A stretch of 64,000 bases of DNA from contig JAJTUP010000003.1 in the NCBI GenBank assembly GCA_021399435.1, forward strand, positions 868,001-932,000, read 5' to 3'. The first letter of the stretch is position 1; each line of letters begins with the position of its first letter. The position numbers and the translations under genes are program-made. Of the stretch, positions 47,095 through 59,904 are shown one piece after another. The DNA is from Diaporthe sp. PMI_573 (taxonomy: Eukaryota; Ascomycota; Sordariomycetes; Diaporthales; Diaporthaceae). The notes under the pieces were generated by a model. It made no database searches. It saw only the letters and a program-made list of their open reading frames with translations, and was not told the DNA's origin.

Positions 47095-50000
47095 TCATTC
47101 ATCGTCAGACCCATCGGCCATGGCCGTATCTGCCTCTGGTGACGCCTTGCTCTTCTCCGGCGCCGGCGCTCCATCCTCGTCGTCGCCCTCGTCGTCGCTC
47201 TCTAGCACCCGGCCCCTCCTCGCACGCTTGCGTCGCTGCACGCCGCCCTCCTCCTCATCGTCATCGCCGCCTCCCGCCTCAACCGGAGATGCTGCCTTGT
47301 CGACGTCCATCCGACCCGCACCACCCTCGTCGTCCGAATCAGGCAGCGGCTCCGGTGATGAGATCGCCGACGCCGGTGAGTCCTCCCTCCGCGATGGGGC
47401 TGGGGAGTCTGCGTCACTATCGTTGATGAATTCCGCCGACTTGTACTTGCTGTTCTCCTTCTTGGTGAGGCGCCTCTTCTTCTTGGGCTGCCTCTCGCGC
47501 TGCTGCTCCTCGTCCGATTCGTCGCCTTCGCCCTCGTCTCCGCCCTCTTCCTCTTCTCTTCTCTTCTTCGACCGGCGTTTGCGGTCACCGCCTTCGCCCT
47601 TCGACCGTGCCGCCGGCTTGCGCTTTCGCTTCACCCGCTCGCCTTGGCTGTCTTCCGTCATCTCTGCCTCCAGCCTCTCTCGCTCCTCTCGCGCACGGCG
47701 CTCGGCGATTTCTCGGTCACGTGCTGCGATCCCCTCGCGCTCTTTGCGGATCTTCTCCTTCCGTTCACGCTCTACTTCTTCGATCTTGCGCCTCTCCTCC
47801 TCGCGGCGCCTCTGCTCGGCTTGCCGCTGCTCCATAGCTGCTTGGACCTTCTCCTTGTTCTTCTCCTCGTATTGCTTCTGCTGGTCGATTGCACGCTGCA
47901 GCTGGTTCCTCTGCGTGTTCTGGGCCATGTTGGCACGCTGCTCTAACTCGTGCTTCGGGAATGGAGTGTCAGGGCGGTTGGCAACTTCGCCCAGCGTCGT
48001 GATTGCAGACTCCAACCCATCGGCTGCCTCCTGAAGTTGCTGCAAGGTCCTGTCTGTCTCTCCCATGTCCCTCAGTGTCATGGCCAACTGGATCTGCACG
48101 TACGCCACGTTAAACTTGAAGTGGACTTGCTCCGGGGCAATTTCCAGTGCCTATTGAATTGGTTAGCTGGAACCTCTTCCTTGCGCAGTTGAGCGGCACA
48201 CTTACTTTCTTGGCGAGCTCCAGCGCCTTGTAGTAAGCGTTGATCTCAGGTGGGATCTTCTGGCCGTGCGCAGCGGATACGCTAGCTTTTCCTCTGGCAA
48301 GCCAGGTGCGGCCCAGGCAGGATATGAGCATGGTGTCCTTGGATTTGCCCTCTTTGGACAGCGCCATCTCGTAGCTCTCGATTGCTTTGGAGTATTGCTT
48401 GAGCTCGTGGTAGGTGTGGCCAAGATTCATGTACACGTTTGCGTCCTTAATCGTCTCGCGCACCTGGAGCAGAATTGACAGGGCGGTCCTATAGTCCTTC
48501 TTTGCTTCCGCCAGTGCGATGGCCATACCTTGCGCGGCGAATGCGTTGTTAGAATCCAGCTGCAGGGCTTTGTCGAAGAATTCAACTGATTTGTTGTACT
48601 CCTTCTCGCGCCTCTGCTTATCGGCCTCCGTGTGCACCCGTGTCTCCCTGGCATGCGAGAGATGCATGTTGCCCATGGAGACCAAGGCGTACCGGTCGTG
48701 CTTATCAAGTTGTTGCAAGGTCCGCTTGAATGTGCGATACTCATGGTCTTCGTTCAGGTTCTGTGGTCTCTTCTTGGAGGTGACTTTGCTGAGATACCAA
48801 CCGTACAGCGCCCTTACTTCGGCATCAGACGGCTGCTCGGTGTAAAGCTTCGAAACCGTTTCAGGCCCCTCTTTGTTTGGATTCATCCGCAGCTTGATGT
48901 ATGCCAAACGAGTCCGGGCATCGGTGTAGTCATCATGGCGCTTGAGAAGACGTTCGTAGATATCGACAGCTTTGTCGACAAGTCCTCTGGACTCATAGCT
49001 CCGGCCGAGATTGAAACTGATTGTGGTCACAAGGGCGTCGGTATCCATATCCTCGTTGTCGCCAGTCTCCTCGATTCTCATGCAAGAGTCCAGAGCGACC
49101 TCGAATAACTCGCTCCCAAACTCATGTTTCTCAGCTTGAGAATAGAAACAGCCAATGTTGTTGAGAAGCTGCGGGGAAAGTAGCCTTCGCTTGGCTGCTT
49201 TCTTTGCACTCTCTTCAGTGATATCACTCGGTATGGCCGAGTCCGGAATCTGGTCGAGCTCCATTTGCTCCACCTGTTGCAAACACTGCAGAGCCTTGTC
49301 TGGATGGTCATTCTCGTACAGGCGAGCGAGGTTTAGGAGTACCGAAGCATCGGGCGCGACATTCTTCTGAGGATCCTTCCACGCAGCTCTGACACCCTCT
49401 AGCAGGATCACGGCTTGCTTAGCTTCGTTCGTCTTGTTCTCCTTGACACTGGCGGCTTCGTTTGCAAAGACTTCCTCGGCGTAGATCGTTCCAAGCAGTG
49501 TCATGGTTTCGTGGTTGCGGACCTGTTTGTTCATCTTCTCGAGGTGGTATCTTGCTCCAGGGAGATCATTCTTCATGACCAAGAGCTGGGCCTGGCCAAA
49601 CTTGGCTGGCAAGTACCCACGCTGATCACCACCCCTCGCATCATCCGCGCGTTTGTAGTGGTCGCTCGCGCGGTCCGCGTCACCCGCATAGTGCTCCTTG
49701 CGCGCCAGCAAGTACCAGCCATCACTGGCAATGGCGTTCACATCGGTGTACTGGATAGCCTTGTGTGCCAGGCTATCCACGTTTGCGTAGTTCTTCCGGG
49801 ACAAAAAATATCCAGCAAAAGTAGCGCACGTGAGTGGGAAATCCTTGTCGAGTTTGAAGGACCGCTGTGTGTATTCCGTCATCGCCTTCTTGTAAAGCCG
49901 AATGAAATCAGGGCTGTTTGTGGGGATGTGCCCGCTGCTGTCGAGGTAAAAGAGTCCGAGAAGGATATTTCCAACCTTAGAGTTAGGGTTGATCTCCAAT

Positions 50001-50839
50001 GCTCTCTCCCAAGCGGCCTTCGCATCGTCTTTGAAACCTAGCTGCCAGAAGCAGCATCCAATGCCAATTCTTGGGTCAGGGTCGACCATGTCGGGCATCT
50101 TTTGCAATACGTCCTGGTACGCCGACAGCGCCTCTGGGTACTTGGCCATAGAGAACAAGGCCCTGGCTTTGCCCATAACGGCCAGCATGTTTTTGCCGAA
50201 AGAGACCCGGATAGCATCCTCGAATGATTTGAGAGCGGACCGCAACAGCTCTGCCTTCTCTGGGTCGATAGAACCTGTGCCGCCTGATTTCGAGGGTGGT
50301 TGCAGCGAGGCGCGGAGAAGGTAGAGGACGCCACGCGCAAGAAAGAGCGGTGGGAACGCTGGGTTGATTCGTGAAGCTTCATTGAGGGTCGCCGTTGCTT
50401 GTTGCAGATAGTATTCTTTTGTCTTGGCCTCGGGCGCGAGGTGTCCTTCGGGCGCGACTCGAGGAGCCTCACGACTCTTCCACAGATACATCCAGCAGAG
50501 ACAGCTGACCAAACTCAGCTTGTCCCGCTGGCTGATAGTCTGGAGAGCGTTTCCGCGAATCAGTGTTTCAATGGCATAGTCGACCTTCCTCTGTTTAGCG
50601 TAAGCCAATGCGACTGCCATCCAATAAGTGCGAGCGGCATGCTCAGCTTCGAAGAGGTCGCACAAGTCCGAAGGGTCGTCCATCAAGTTAGTCAGGTCAA
50701 TCTCGACGGCCTCATCTTCCTGATCTTGCACGGGGATGTCGAGCGTTGCGGGCACATCTGCGAATCGCTTGCTCGTGAACACGCCGTCCGAGGCACCGTT
50801 GACCCCGTTGAGGTGGCCATTCTGTTGCGCCGACGCCAT
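47095..50839 (-). CDS. ctr9: Paf1-complex subunit Ctr9 (TPR protein, RNA polymerase II elongation)
   Basis: Ctr9 is the TPR scaffold of the Paf1 complex, which travels with RNA polymerase II and promotes H2B ubiquitination and H3K4/K36 methylation. Exons on the minus strand, 48206-50839 and 47095-48150, join in phase 0 through a 55-bp intron to 1229 residues, the fungal norm. The start MASAQQNGHLNG was preferred to an upstream in-frame ATG because the upstream residues look like leader. The conserved N-terminal block DLTNLMDDPSDLCDLFEAE is followed by tandem tetratricopeptide repeats across about residues 60-880 (for example YPEALSAYQDVLQKMPDM, AWERALEINPNSKVGNILLG, YSKAIESYEMALSKEGKSKD). From about 930 on it is a long Glu/Arg/Lys-rich helix, then an acidic/Ser-rich tail with basic clusters, likely nuclear and disordered. 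Confidence 0.97.
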
Positions 50840-52638
50840 GACTGCCTGTGAAGACTCGCCAAACTGGGAACTGTCGGCAATTACTATTCTCGGGCTGGCG
50901 ACTTGGTGTGCTACCGGTTCGAGGGTCGCCGAGTTGCGGGTACAGAGGCGAGGTTCGAATCGCAGGATCACGCTCGTCGCGAGCTGCTGTCGAGAAAAGC
51001 TGACGGTAAGGTAAGTCCAGTACCTATGATTAGAAGATCATGCTGGATTGGAAATGGTCGCCAACGAAGATGAACTTCACTAGCTGCGGGCTGTGATGAC
51101 GGTCGCTTCGGATTGGACAAGTGAGGGAAGAGATGTTGGGTTTGGGGGGAGCTTGGTTCTCGAAATTCCTGGCCAAAGTATGAGGCTGAATGGCAGCTCG
51201 CGAGCCCCTGCCAGCAGCCCACCAGGGGGCATGGGTCCACACCCGGCCGTGTGTCCTCGTCCCACCAGGGTCAAGTACCAAAGTACCTTTCTCCAGGATC
51301 AAGCCCGGCTCGTTAGGAGCCCCAGCTTTCTTGGTTGACTTCAGTGGAAGCATTTCTTTACCATAGATTCCGCTTCTCCATTCGTCTCCAAAAATACATC
51401 CACATACGAGCGGTCGAAGCAAACGGCGAGCCTCAGCTTCCCATCTGGCAGGCGCCGGGGTAATTGGCAGCCTTGAGATGTCTTTGCTCCAGCTGTACTA
51501 AAAACGCAATGTGCTCCACGATGTATTCTTTACTTGAAAGCCAGCAACAATCATGCTGCAAAAGGCCACCCTGGCTGTTCATAAAATTATGCGCTGGCTG
51601 GGGATTAAAAACGAAACATGTCAAATATCCCGAATAATGTAGGGACAACGTAGGGGTAACGTAGAACAACTCTAGCTGTCAAAGTCTTTGGATATCGAGG
51701 ATTTTCTTGGGAGGCAGTAGAAAGGACAATGACCGCTTTGCCTCTCTTTCTGAAACTTGATCGGAATTGCAAGGACCTGTTTTGTTCATCTGATTACCCA
51801 GGAAGTTCACAGAATTAAAAGTCCAACTCAGCAGACTTTGGAATATCGGTCGACTGGTGTCTGCGTAGATACGTATGTGTCCCTGCTAACGTTCCACTGT
51901 CTGCCAGCTTGTTCCTCAATCCAAAAATGAGGGCAACAACTATGGAAGGTCTTTGTCAAATTCGAGCGTCAAAAATAACACGGAAGTGCAACTTACGATA
52001 CTGGAGACAGCAGTCTGTTCAAGGTTGAGCAAATATGAAAACCTGTCATACAATCAAGGACGCAAGGTCCTCGGTAAGATCTATATTCACTCGCGTAGTA
52101 TTCAATACAATTACAAAACATTTCGTTCACTCTGTATTTTATGCAAAGAACCCTAACATCATCTGCCGCAAAGACAAGAGCTGCGAACCTGGCAATAGAC
52201 CGGTAAAATCCCTGACAACAAGGAAAAGCAGGTGCGGGCTGTGTGTTTCTGGGCGTTTGAAGTTGGGAAACAGATTGGGAATTTAAGAGCGAGTTGACTT
52301 GATTCAGCGCATGTGTAAACTTTTACACTATCTAGATTTGATGGTGAACTTGATGATGATGAATAAATATGATGATCTGAGGTCATTAACATTGTCCTGT
52401 CACGTTCCATTCCACGCCTCTACAAGTAGTAACCACTGTATTGCAAGCTCCGTTTGTTGTTTGAGCCCTGAAAAGGTAGTCAGAGCTTCAATGCTCCTTC
52501 GGCGAGGGCACTGTCGCGATCATCGTTTTCAGCAAACGGCGCTCGCGATGTTCGTGACCCGACTTGCCTGACCTGACCTCTTGTCATCTCTACGCCTTTT
52601 ATCCCCTTCAGCCCTGTATCATTCGCGATCCGATTTCA
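50840..52638. promoter_or_regulatory. divergent upstream region of CTR9 and the proline-rich membrane protein gene
   Basis: These 1.8 kb lie between divergent starts. The CTR9 side has an in-frame upstream ATG at 50971 and a GGTTCGAATCG motif at 50952-50962. Bases about 51650-52480 are AT-rich compared with the rest of the window and hold no frame above 85 codons. No gene is supported in this stretch. Confidence 0.6.
50952..50962 (+). promoter_or_regulatory. 11-bp motif GGTTCGAATCG (copy 3)
   Basis: Exact copy of the shared 11-mer, 113 bp upstream of the proposed CTR9 start codon. Preceded by GGCGA. Function unknown. Confidence 0.25.
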
Positions 52639-55578
52639 ATGCGATCATCTATGTACAACTCACACCAGCAAGCCGATCGACCAAACGAGTCACGCCATCA
52701 AGCACATCTGACCAGATCGAAGACCATGTCACCGCTTCGACCCATGGTCAAGCACGTCGCCGCGATTACCAAGTATGAGACACGAAGCGATGACGGCCCG
52801 GGGTGCGCCAACAACGCCTGGGACTGCCTGAATACGCCAGCGCAGTTCGGTATCATCTTCAGCGTCATCATCGTCACCATAACCATCGTATGGGTCTACT
52901 GGTATGCCATCGTCCAACCAAGGCAGGAGAAGATCAAGGAATCTGGGCAAGACATCGAGCTCAACCTTGGCGACGGCCGCAGCATCATCGTCTCATCTGG
53001 GCCACACCAGAGGACTCTGGTGTTTCGAGACGATCGGCCGCCTCGGTCGCCTACTCCGCCGCCGCCAGCGTACAGACCACCCACGCCTGGCAACAGCTTT
53101 GTGGTCCGCCCAGGGTCTGCGGTGACAATCGAGTCTTCTCAGCCCTCTCCACGAGAACCTAACGTACAAATCTGGCCGCCACAGACTCCTCCACAACCTC
53201 CTCAGACTCCCCGGCAAGCCCCACCACGGTCGATGGACAATCCTGGCTTCGTCCAAGGGCACCTTATTCCTGGCTCCTACTCGTGGCCAATGCCTGGTGC
53301 CATGTATCCTCCCCAGGTGGTGGTGCCAGGTCCACCACCACCCCCACCAGCGATGGTGCACCCTCGAGCACAAACGCAAACATACTATATCATACCGCCT
53401 CCTCCGCCTCCACCACCTCCTCCGCCTCAACCTCCTCCAGCACCAAGGGTGTCGGTCCAAGGACTGGTTCCTCCGCCGCCGCCGCCACCCCCGCCGCCGC
53501 CTCAACCACCATTGAGCCAGCCACGAGGCGGCCGATTCTACCAACAGCCACCAGTACATGTGAGCCAGCTACGGACTCGCCGCCCCCCTTCTCCGGGTCA
53601 CGCATCCACCATCGAAGACGACGATTCGGATCGTGGTGGCTCCTTACCTCCAGCAGGCCGTCGCGGACAGAGCCCACCACGGGGCCGCAGCCCGCCACCA
53701 GGTGGCTCGCAGTTCACACGTAGTCACACCCCGTCCCCCAGCGAGCGGCGACGACAGCACCCCCGCCGCCGTCCACGTCCGATCCCCAGCCGCTCCCCGC
53801 CACGGGGACGACACCGCGAGCCTAGCGGACAGGGAGACCAGAAGAAGGATAAGCCTCGTCCTCAGCAGGACGGGCCGAGCTCCGACAGCCCCAAGTCAAG
53901 CGACACGAGCTACAGGTCGTCTACAAGTCTCGACTCCGAGATGCGCACTGATCTGGCGAGCCTCCTTTTGGAAGCAGGTGGCCGCCAGCGAGCCCGCGAG
54001 ACTGAGCGTCTACAGACGCTGGTTGATCGGTACGACGAGGAGGAGGAAGAACGAGAGCACCGAGATGGAAATGAGAAAGCGAAGGCACAAGACAAACTGC
54101 CCCGACTTCCGGGCCAGCCCATGCGACCCGCAGCCAGCAAAGCTGAGACCACCGATACTATCGCAGCGGCGGGCGCCCGAAAGCAAGATCCACAACGCAG
54201 TCACCGGAGAGAAGAAGCGTGCAACATTGAAAGGGGAAACTGCCTTACGGACGCTCCAAAACGACACGTCGCATTCCACGAACCATCCCAAGGAGTCTCA
54301 GAGTCTCGAGTTGGCCGCCCGTCCCGACCGCCACAGAGCCCGACCAGGATCCCAACCCGCGAGGACCTCCACCACGGTGAGTCTCGGGTTGGACGACGTC
54401 GACGTAACCTTAGCCCGGACGAAAGGATAGTCCAGCGACCAGTTGGCCCAATCCCAAGTGGTGCCGAGTCTCGCATCGGCAGGCCTCAGCGTTCATCGCC
54501 GCCCCAAGAGCATGAAGCCTGGCGTAGAGACAACCACAGGTTTCCCATGCTCGGCGAATCACGGGTCGGCAGCCGTCAGAGCAGGAAGCGCCGAGGAACA
54601 TACCCTCCTGAGACGCTCCCCTCAGGCGCAGGCACCAACTACTACAACACACATGATGGAAGCCACAGCCGTCATCCCCCAGCCGACGACGGCTTCCTTC
54701 TCGACGTAGCCCCATCCGAGGGGCCGCCTTCGAGCGCTGGCGCAACGTGTGCGACTAGAAGTCAGGCATCGAGCGATAGCAACCACCAACGACTGAGGAT
54801 GGGCCTGACTCCAACCATATTCAATCGCGATCGGAGCCAGCGAAGACACGAAGGCGAGCGTCCGCACTTGAGGTCACCGTCCACGGAAGAGTGAGTGAGG
54901 AAAGAATCGTCCAAGCAAAGTCACGATGCTGACCAAAGAAGTTCATCATCCAGATCCAATGACAACAAGCGGGAGAAACGAGCTTCGAAATCGAGCTGGG
55001 TGTCAAAGCTCTCGTCTTTCTTACCCACAATCGCGAGACTAACAACCAACAACCCGGTGGTACAAGAGCTAGCGGACAACGTCGCGGCCGAGGTCAGAAA
55101 TCGGGATAGGAGAGCAGAAGCTGCGCAGTTCCGGCCGCCAGCCCTCGCGCGCAGGGAGCCCATTAGCCATGAGCCACACGACAACCAGCAAGGCCATCTA
55201 CCTCCGCGACATTCCCATCGCTTCCCTGACCACCACCAGCGAGGCGACGCTCGTCGCCCGCAGCCCAGGTGAGGTGCCCAACACCGCACGAGTCCGTTAC
55301 CAGACAGCTGACGATCACCCCACAGGTCCTCCAACAACCGCTACCGCAGCCACGGCCGACGCCCGAGTACGATTCACGAGGAGCCACGTGAGAGCTTGCA
55401 GCTCGCCCTTGAGCAAGCCGCTGAGCGTCTCGCAGAAGGGGCAGTCGAGTCGGCACTGGACCGAACCAGTCATCGTGGGAGAGGCCCAGACGGCCTAGGA
55501 GGCGGCGCTGATGTCATGTCAGGCCAAGATGACCGACGTCGTCGGCGGCCGCGTGGGAGCAAGGAGACGGAGTCCTAG
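52639..55578 (+). CDS. single-pass proline-rich, disordered membrane protein
   Basis: Exons 52639-54890, 54942-55268 and 55326-55578 join in phase through introns of 51 and 57 bp, both with GTGAGT/GTGAGG donors and GCTGAC branch points. The first ATG gives 943 residues; ATG 52726-52728 (MSPLRPMVKH) gives 914 and places the membrane segment near residues 41-63 (FGIIFSVIIVTITIVWVYWY). A short N-terminal part with two Cys precedes it. After it come a short conserved-looking segment (IELNLGDGRSIIV), long polyproline runs, Arg/Ser/Pro-rich disorder, and four ESRVGR-type motifs near residues 554-640 (943-residue numbering). Exons 2-3 add a basic/Ser region and a helical stretch LALEQAAERLAEGAVESAL, ending SKETES. 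Without the splices the frame would stop at 54894. Polyproline suggests SH3/WW or profilin-type partners; that is inference. No family was recognised. Confidence 0.8.
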
Positions 55579-58500
55579 CAGCGCGGCGGACCAGCGCATT
55601 GCCTAGACACTCCTCGAAGGTCACAACAGAAGTGGCGCCCGTTGGGAAAATGTCTACCAACGCCCGGCCGAACCCATCTCACCGAGACTGCCGGTAGCTA
55701 TTCTTGGCCGGGGCGCATCACGGCCCTGTTCTCGATACCACGGGGTCAGGGCGGCGATCCGCAGTAATCGAAAATGAGCAGATCGACCTCAAACCCCAAG
55801 GCACAATGATCGCTATTTGCAGCTGTAAAAGCCCCCAAATAGAACTCGGTCGGCTCTATGCAGGGCGGGGCCAGATACAGCTATGTATCTCATGTAGACC
55901 AAAAATAGCAGTAATCATCAAAAAAGCATGGGTGAGGCGCGCGCACCAACACACCTGTGCCCTTGAATGGCCGCAGCAGGCCGGTACTACTCACAGCAGC
56001 AGGGCGTCCCAACCCCCCAAAAACTCCGAGCCCGATGCTTGTTGTGGAAGCCATGATGAGATAGATGAGGTGTCAGCTCGAGACCCCTATCGGCTCCGCA
56101 CTCAGATAACATAGGTCAGGCTCCTCAAGAGTCGAGCCGTGCCATGGTGGATGACATTTATGACCCGTCCGGAGTGACAGGTTGATTATCGATGCACTTT
56201 GGGTTTCGAGGTCTGGCGACATTTGCTCATGGAATTGGAACCGGTTAGCATTCATCTGACTTTCCACAAGTATGTGTGGCTCGTTCGTAGAGTCCCCGCC
56301 TCGCTAGTATGATTTTTCTTCCTTGGTCCTCGCTTCGCGCGTCGAGAGCAGCAGCCGTGACTTTTTAGGAATGTAGATACCGTGCCATTGCTTTGACGCT
56401 GTGAAATGGTCCTGGTGATGTTGGAGCAGGGTACAGTGGGCATGGGCAACGCTGACCGTATCACAGGGAGGCCGACGCCTTTGCCCACTCGTCACTGCAA
56501 AAGCAATAGAACCGGAATTATGGGTCCACAGACATACATACGGGCGTGGTCCTGGTCTCGCTGTATTGTACGTAGAGTATCGTTGACAACGTAGAGTTTT
56601 CGCGGGGTCACGGCGGCCCCTTGTCCCATGAGCCCCTTATCAAGGCTGTGGCACTGTGCAGGATGGGACCAAGATTATCGAACCTGCACTAATAAAGTGG
56701 CATCGTGGCGTCGGTGCAAAAATGACTGCGCCCTTTCATTGCAGGCTCCCGCAGGACCAGGGTTGGCCGTGAGAGGTGGTCATTCCTAATCTATCTGGCT
56801 TCAGTCGGGAAGGGACCGCTGCAGGAGACAGACGGACCTGGGAGGTGGGCGCCTTGAAGCTGCTGATTGTCGCTTGTGGCCCGCTGACGACCGGGCGTAG
56901 TTCAATTGGGGGGGGGGGTTATCCGGCGTGAGGCTTTTGTAGAGGCTTGGACAACAAAGCCGCCGTTCCTAGGTCCACCTGGGCACCCCGACGGATGGGT
57001 GGCTCTAGTCATCCCCGAGCGAAGTACAGTTAGGCGGGTAGGACCACAACCTAACTTGTCGTCGTGGGCAAAAATGCACTAAGACGAGAGAATAATTGCG
57101 AATACGTGGTTGGCGGCCTGCATTAACCACATCCATCGACGTGGGTTTGGGGCCAGGCAGTCATGCACTTTGAACTTGGCTTACGAGGCGTGGCGTGGCC
57201 CGTCGTTCTCTGGCTGAGGAGGTCACGACCGAACAAGTGGCCGGTTGCATGTATTCCCACCCGCACAGCTGCCCACTAGCCTTGGTTTGCGCAGCCAATG
57301 TGACTGTGGTCATGACTGACACCCGAGGGTGCAACATCTGGGACGAGCGAGTACTTACACTACCCCCAATATCTGGCAGCTCGTCCTATTAGCGCCATCA
57401 GCAGAACGCTTGAACCCAGATCTGGGAATCGGAACCTCCTCGCCTATCAAGTAGATTAACGGTCTTTTGGTCCCTAGTCCGCGAGAGGACGCGGGCTTGT
57501 ACACAGATTGCTGCCCGTGTCAGATTTGCTGTAACCATGCTGTATACCTCAGCGAGCTGAGGCAAGCGAGGAAGCCACACAGCCAAGACACTGCGGTCGG
57601 AACGGTCGCTTCGTGTCTCTGGACTGTGGTCTTTGGTCTAAGATTATGAGGGCGGGCAACGGTCACCGACTTACGCAGGCGGATTTGCTGCGCAAACCAG
57701 GACCGCGGCATGAGTAAGTCCAAAGTTGCCCCGTCAAATCGGCTGGAGGGGCGCCCGAAGACTGGTCATCCGCCCGATGGCATCAGTTTTGCGCTTTGCC
57801 GAGCGACGGACGGTAAAGCCCTCGACCAGAATGCCCGTAGCCGGACAGTGGGAGTCGGTCAGAGCGGGGTCAGCATGGCACTCACGCGCAAATCATGATG
57901 TCCAAGATGACAGGGTTCCAGTCTCAAGATTAGACCGAGAGGAGGATTTCACCGTCTCGTGGGGTCCCGCAGAAACCTTCTTTCAGCCCGAGTTGCGACT
58001 CGCCGTGACGGGCAAAGCTGGGGGCATGTCGTTGCGGTCCGGCAGGGTACCGTGGCTGGGTGGATGACAGTTTCGACGAAGCTTCCAAGGTCAAGAGTCA
58101 GGCAGTCACTCCCGAGTGATCAGAGACCGCCGTGACCAAAGTCTGTTAATCTCAGTGTTTGATAAGCTGACCTGGAGGAGTGCCTTCGTGTCGTCTTGTG
58201 CCCTTGTCGTATGCAGACTTGCCACCACGCAGGGAAGGCCTGCATCTGTGTGAGGCTCACACGGCGCGCCGCCAGACGACTCATGAGCCTTGACGAGCCA
58301 ACTTCCGACGATCCCAAAAATTGCAAGCGCGCCAGTCTGTTGCAAGCCAACCGAAAGGGTCTGAGCGAAGCGAGCGGTGCCTTGGGTTGTGGCAGGAGGA
58401 TTGGTCGGCTGGCGCACAGGCTGCGCGAATCATGGCGGTGATTGCTGCCTCCTGGGAGCTACGCGACGTGACGCTGGGGCCATTTCAGGTCTGGGTCTGG

Positions 58501-59092
58501 GCCAGGGTCTGAACACAAATGCAATGTTTGGTTGTGGAAGCAGTGAGATCGCCAGTGAGGCGGTCTCACTCTACGGCGGTCGCCTGCCCCGCTGGCCGGG
58601 TTTAGTGGTTGTGCGAGAGGACGGCAATTTTGGTGATCGTGATGGCTCTGATGACGAGTGGATTCGTAATTGTGTGGCCTGCCCTGGCCGGCCCCGTCAA
58701 GCTGACAAGATAGTGTAGGCCACCACAGATGAAGGCTTGGACTATGTCTGGACCTTCGGATCTGCATTAGCCGGCCCTTTAGATTGACAGTGGTTTCGAG
58801 GTAGCCTTGGGAAGGTTTGTCTAATAACCTGAAGACGCAGGCCTATGTTGCCGGTTGAGCGGGCGCGGGCGCTTCATCATTCCTGGACACGAACGCAGAC
58901 ACTGTGCACTGTGCACCGTCCAGTGCTGCGTGTGGATTGCATTGTATCTCACCCCTAGAACCTTGCCCTTGGAGTGTCGGGTGTGGGTGTTGGTGATCGT
59001 GGGTGGGTGGTTGTGTCACTGTACACTGTATAACTAATACGACTGGGTAGTCGGGGGTTGCCGTGGATGAGGATGGGGGGATGGGCTAATCT

Positions 59093-59116
59093 GGGGATGG
59101 GGATGGGGATGGGGAT
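59093..59116 (+). repeat. GGGGAT microsatellite, 4 copies
   Basis: Four perfect GGGGAT units, within a longer G/GAT-rich stretch from about 59065. The G-runs could form a G-quadruplex. Intergenic. Confidence 0.85.
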
Positions 59117-59904
59117 GCATTGGAGGATGATGGGATCAGGCTTTTGGTCAACAGTGGTCGAGGCCGAGGTTTGATGGGATGGGATGGATGCAAGGGGCGG
59201 TGATGAAGGGAGCGAGAGAGAGAAAAAAAAAAAGGCGGCGACGGATCATCTCGCAATTAATCAGGAGGGCGTAAGAGGCCATCAGTTAATTTCTCAAGGG
59301 GGAAGGTGATGGAAGGCGCTGACTGCCCTGAACGACTTGATAGTTGACTGCCAGTGTGCAGCGGGAAGATACCTAAGTTAGGTACCTAGGTCGGCACGTA
59401 TACGTACACGCACACCCACAAGCCCAGCAGACTCGTCACGGACGACCTGGTTTATACGGCACAGTGCGAAACACCAGAGCGGAGTGCTTTCGATGATCTT
59501 GGTTTTGGGTTAGCAGCCACGGCACTGGGCAAGGCGCTTTGCATGGACGACGTGATCAAGTCGATTCATTGCCCGACATGCGACATGGCACATACGACTT
59601 GCGACATGCGCCATGCTTCGACCAAAAAAGGCTGTGTTAGAGGACGTCTCCACTCGTTTACCTGCTGTACTTTGTACAGACGCAGGCCCGAACCTAACCT
59701 GACCGGCAGCCTTGGGAGTGCGTCGTGTACACGCACGCAGGCTTACCTGCTTGCCCCTTGATCACCGCTCCCGACTTCATCACGAACTCTGAACTTGCCC
59801 GCTCGATCGTCAGTCAGGTCAAGTCAAGTCAACTAACTCCTGGTCCCGCCCAGGCATGAATCGCCTTCTCCCTTCCCGGCCGGGCTCGGCGGAGCCTCTC
59901 GATC

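Noticed and set aside
47048..48034. 328-codon plus-strand serine/proline-rich frame
   Set aside because: It is the antisense shadow of the Glu/Arg/Lys-rich C-terminal region of Ctr9.
55633..55647. TGGCGCCCGTTGGGA resembles a retrotransposon primer-binding site, followed by an ATG
   Set aside because: No flanking long terminal repeats, no gag or pol frames downstream, and the ATG frame stops after 15 codons.
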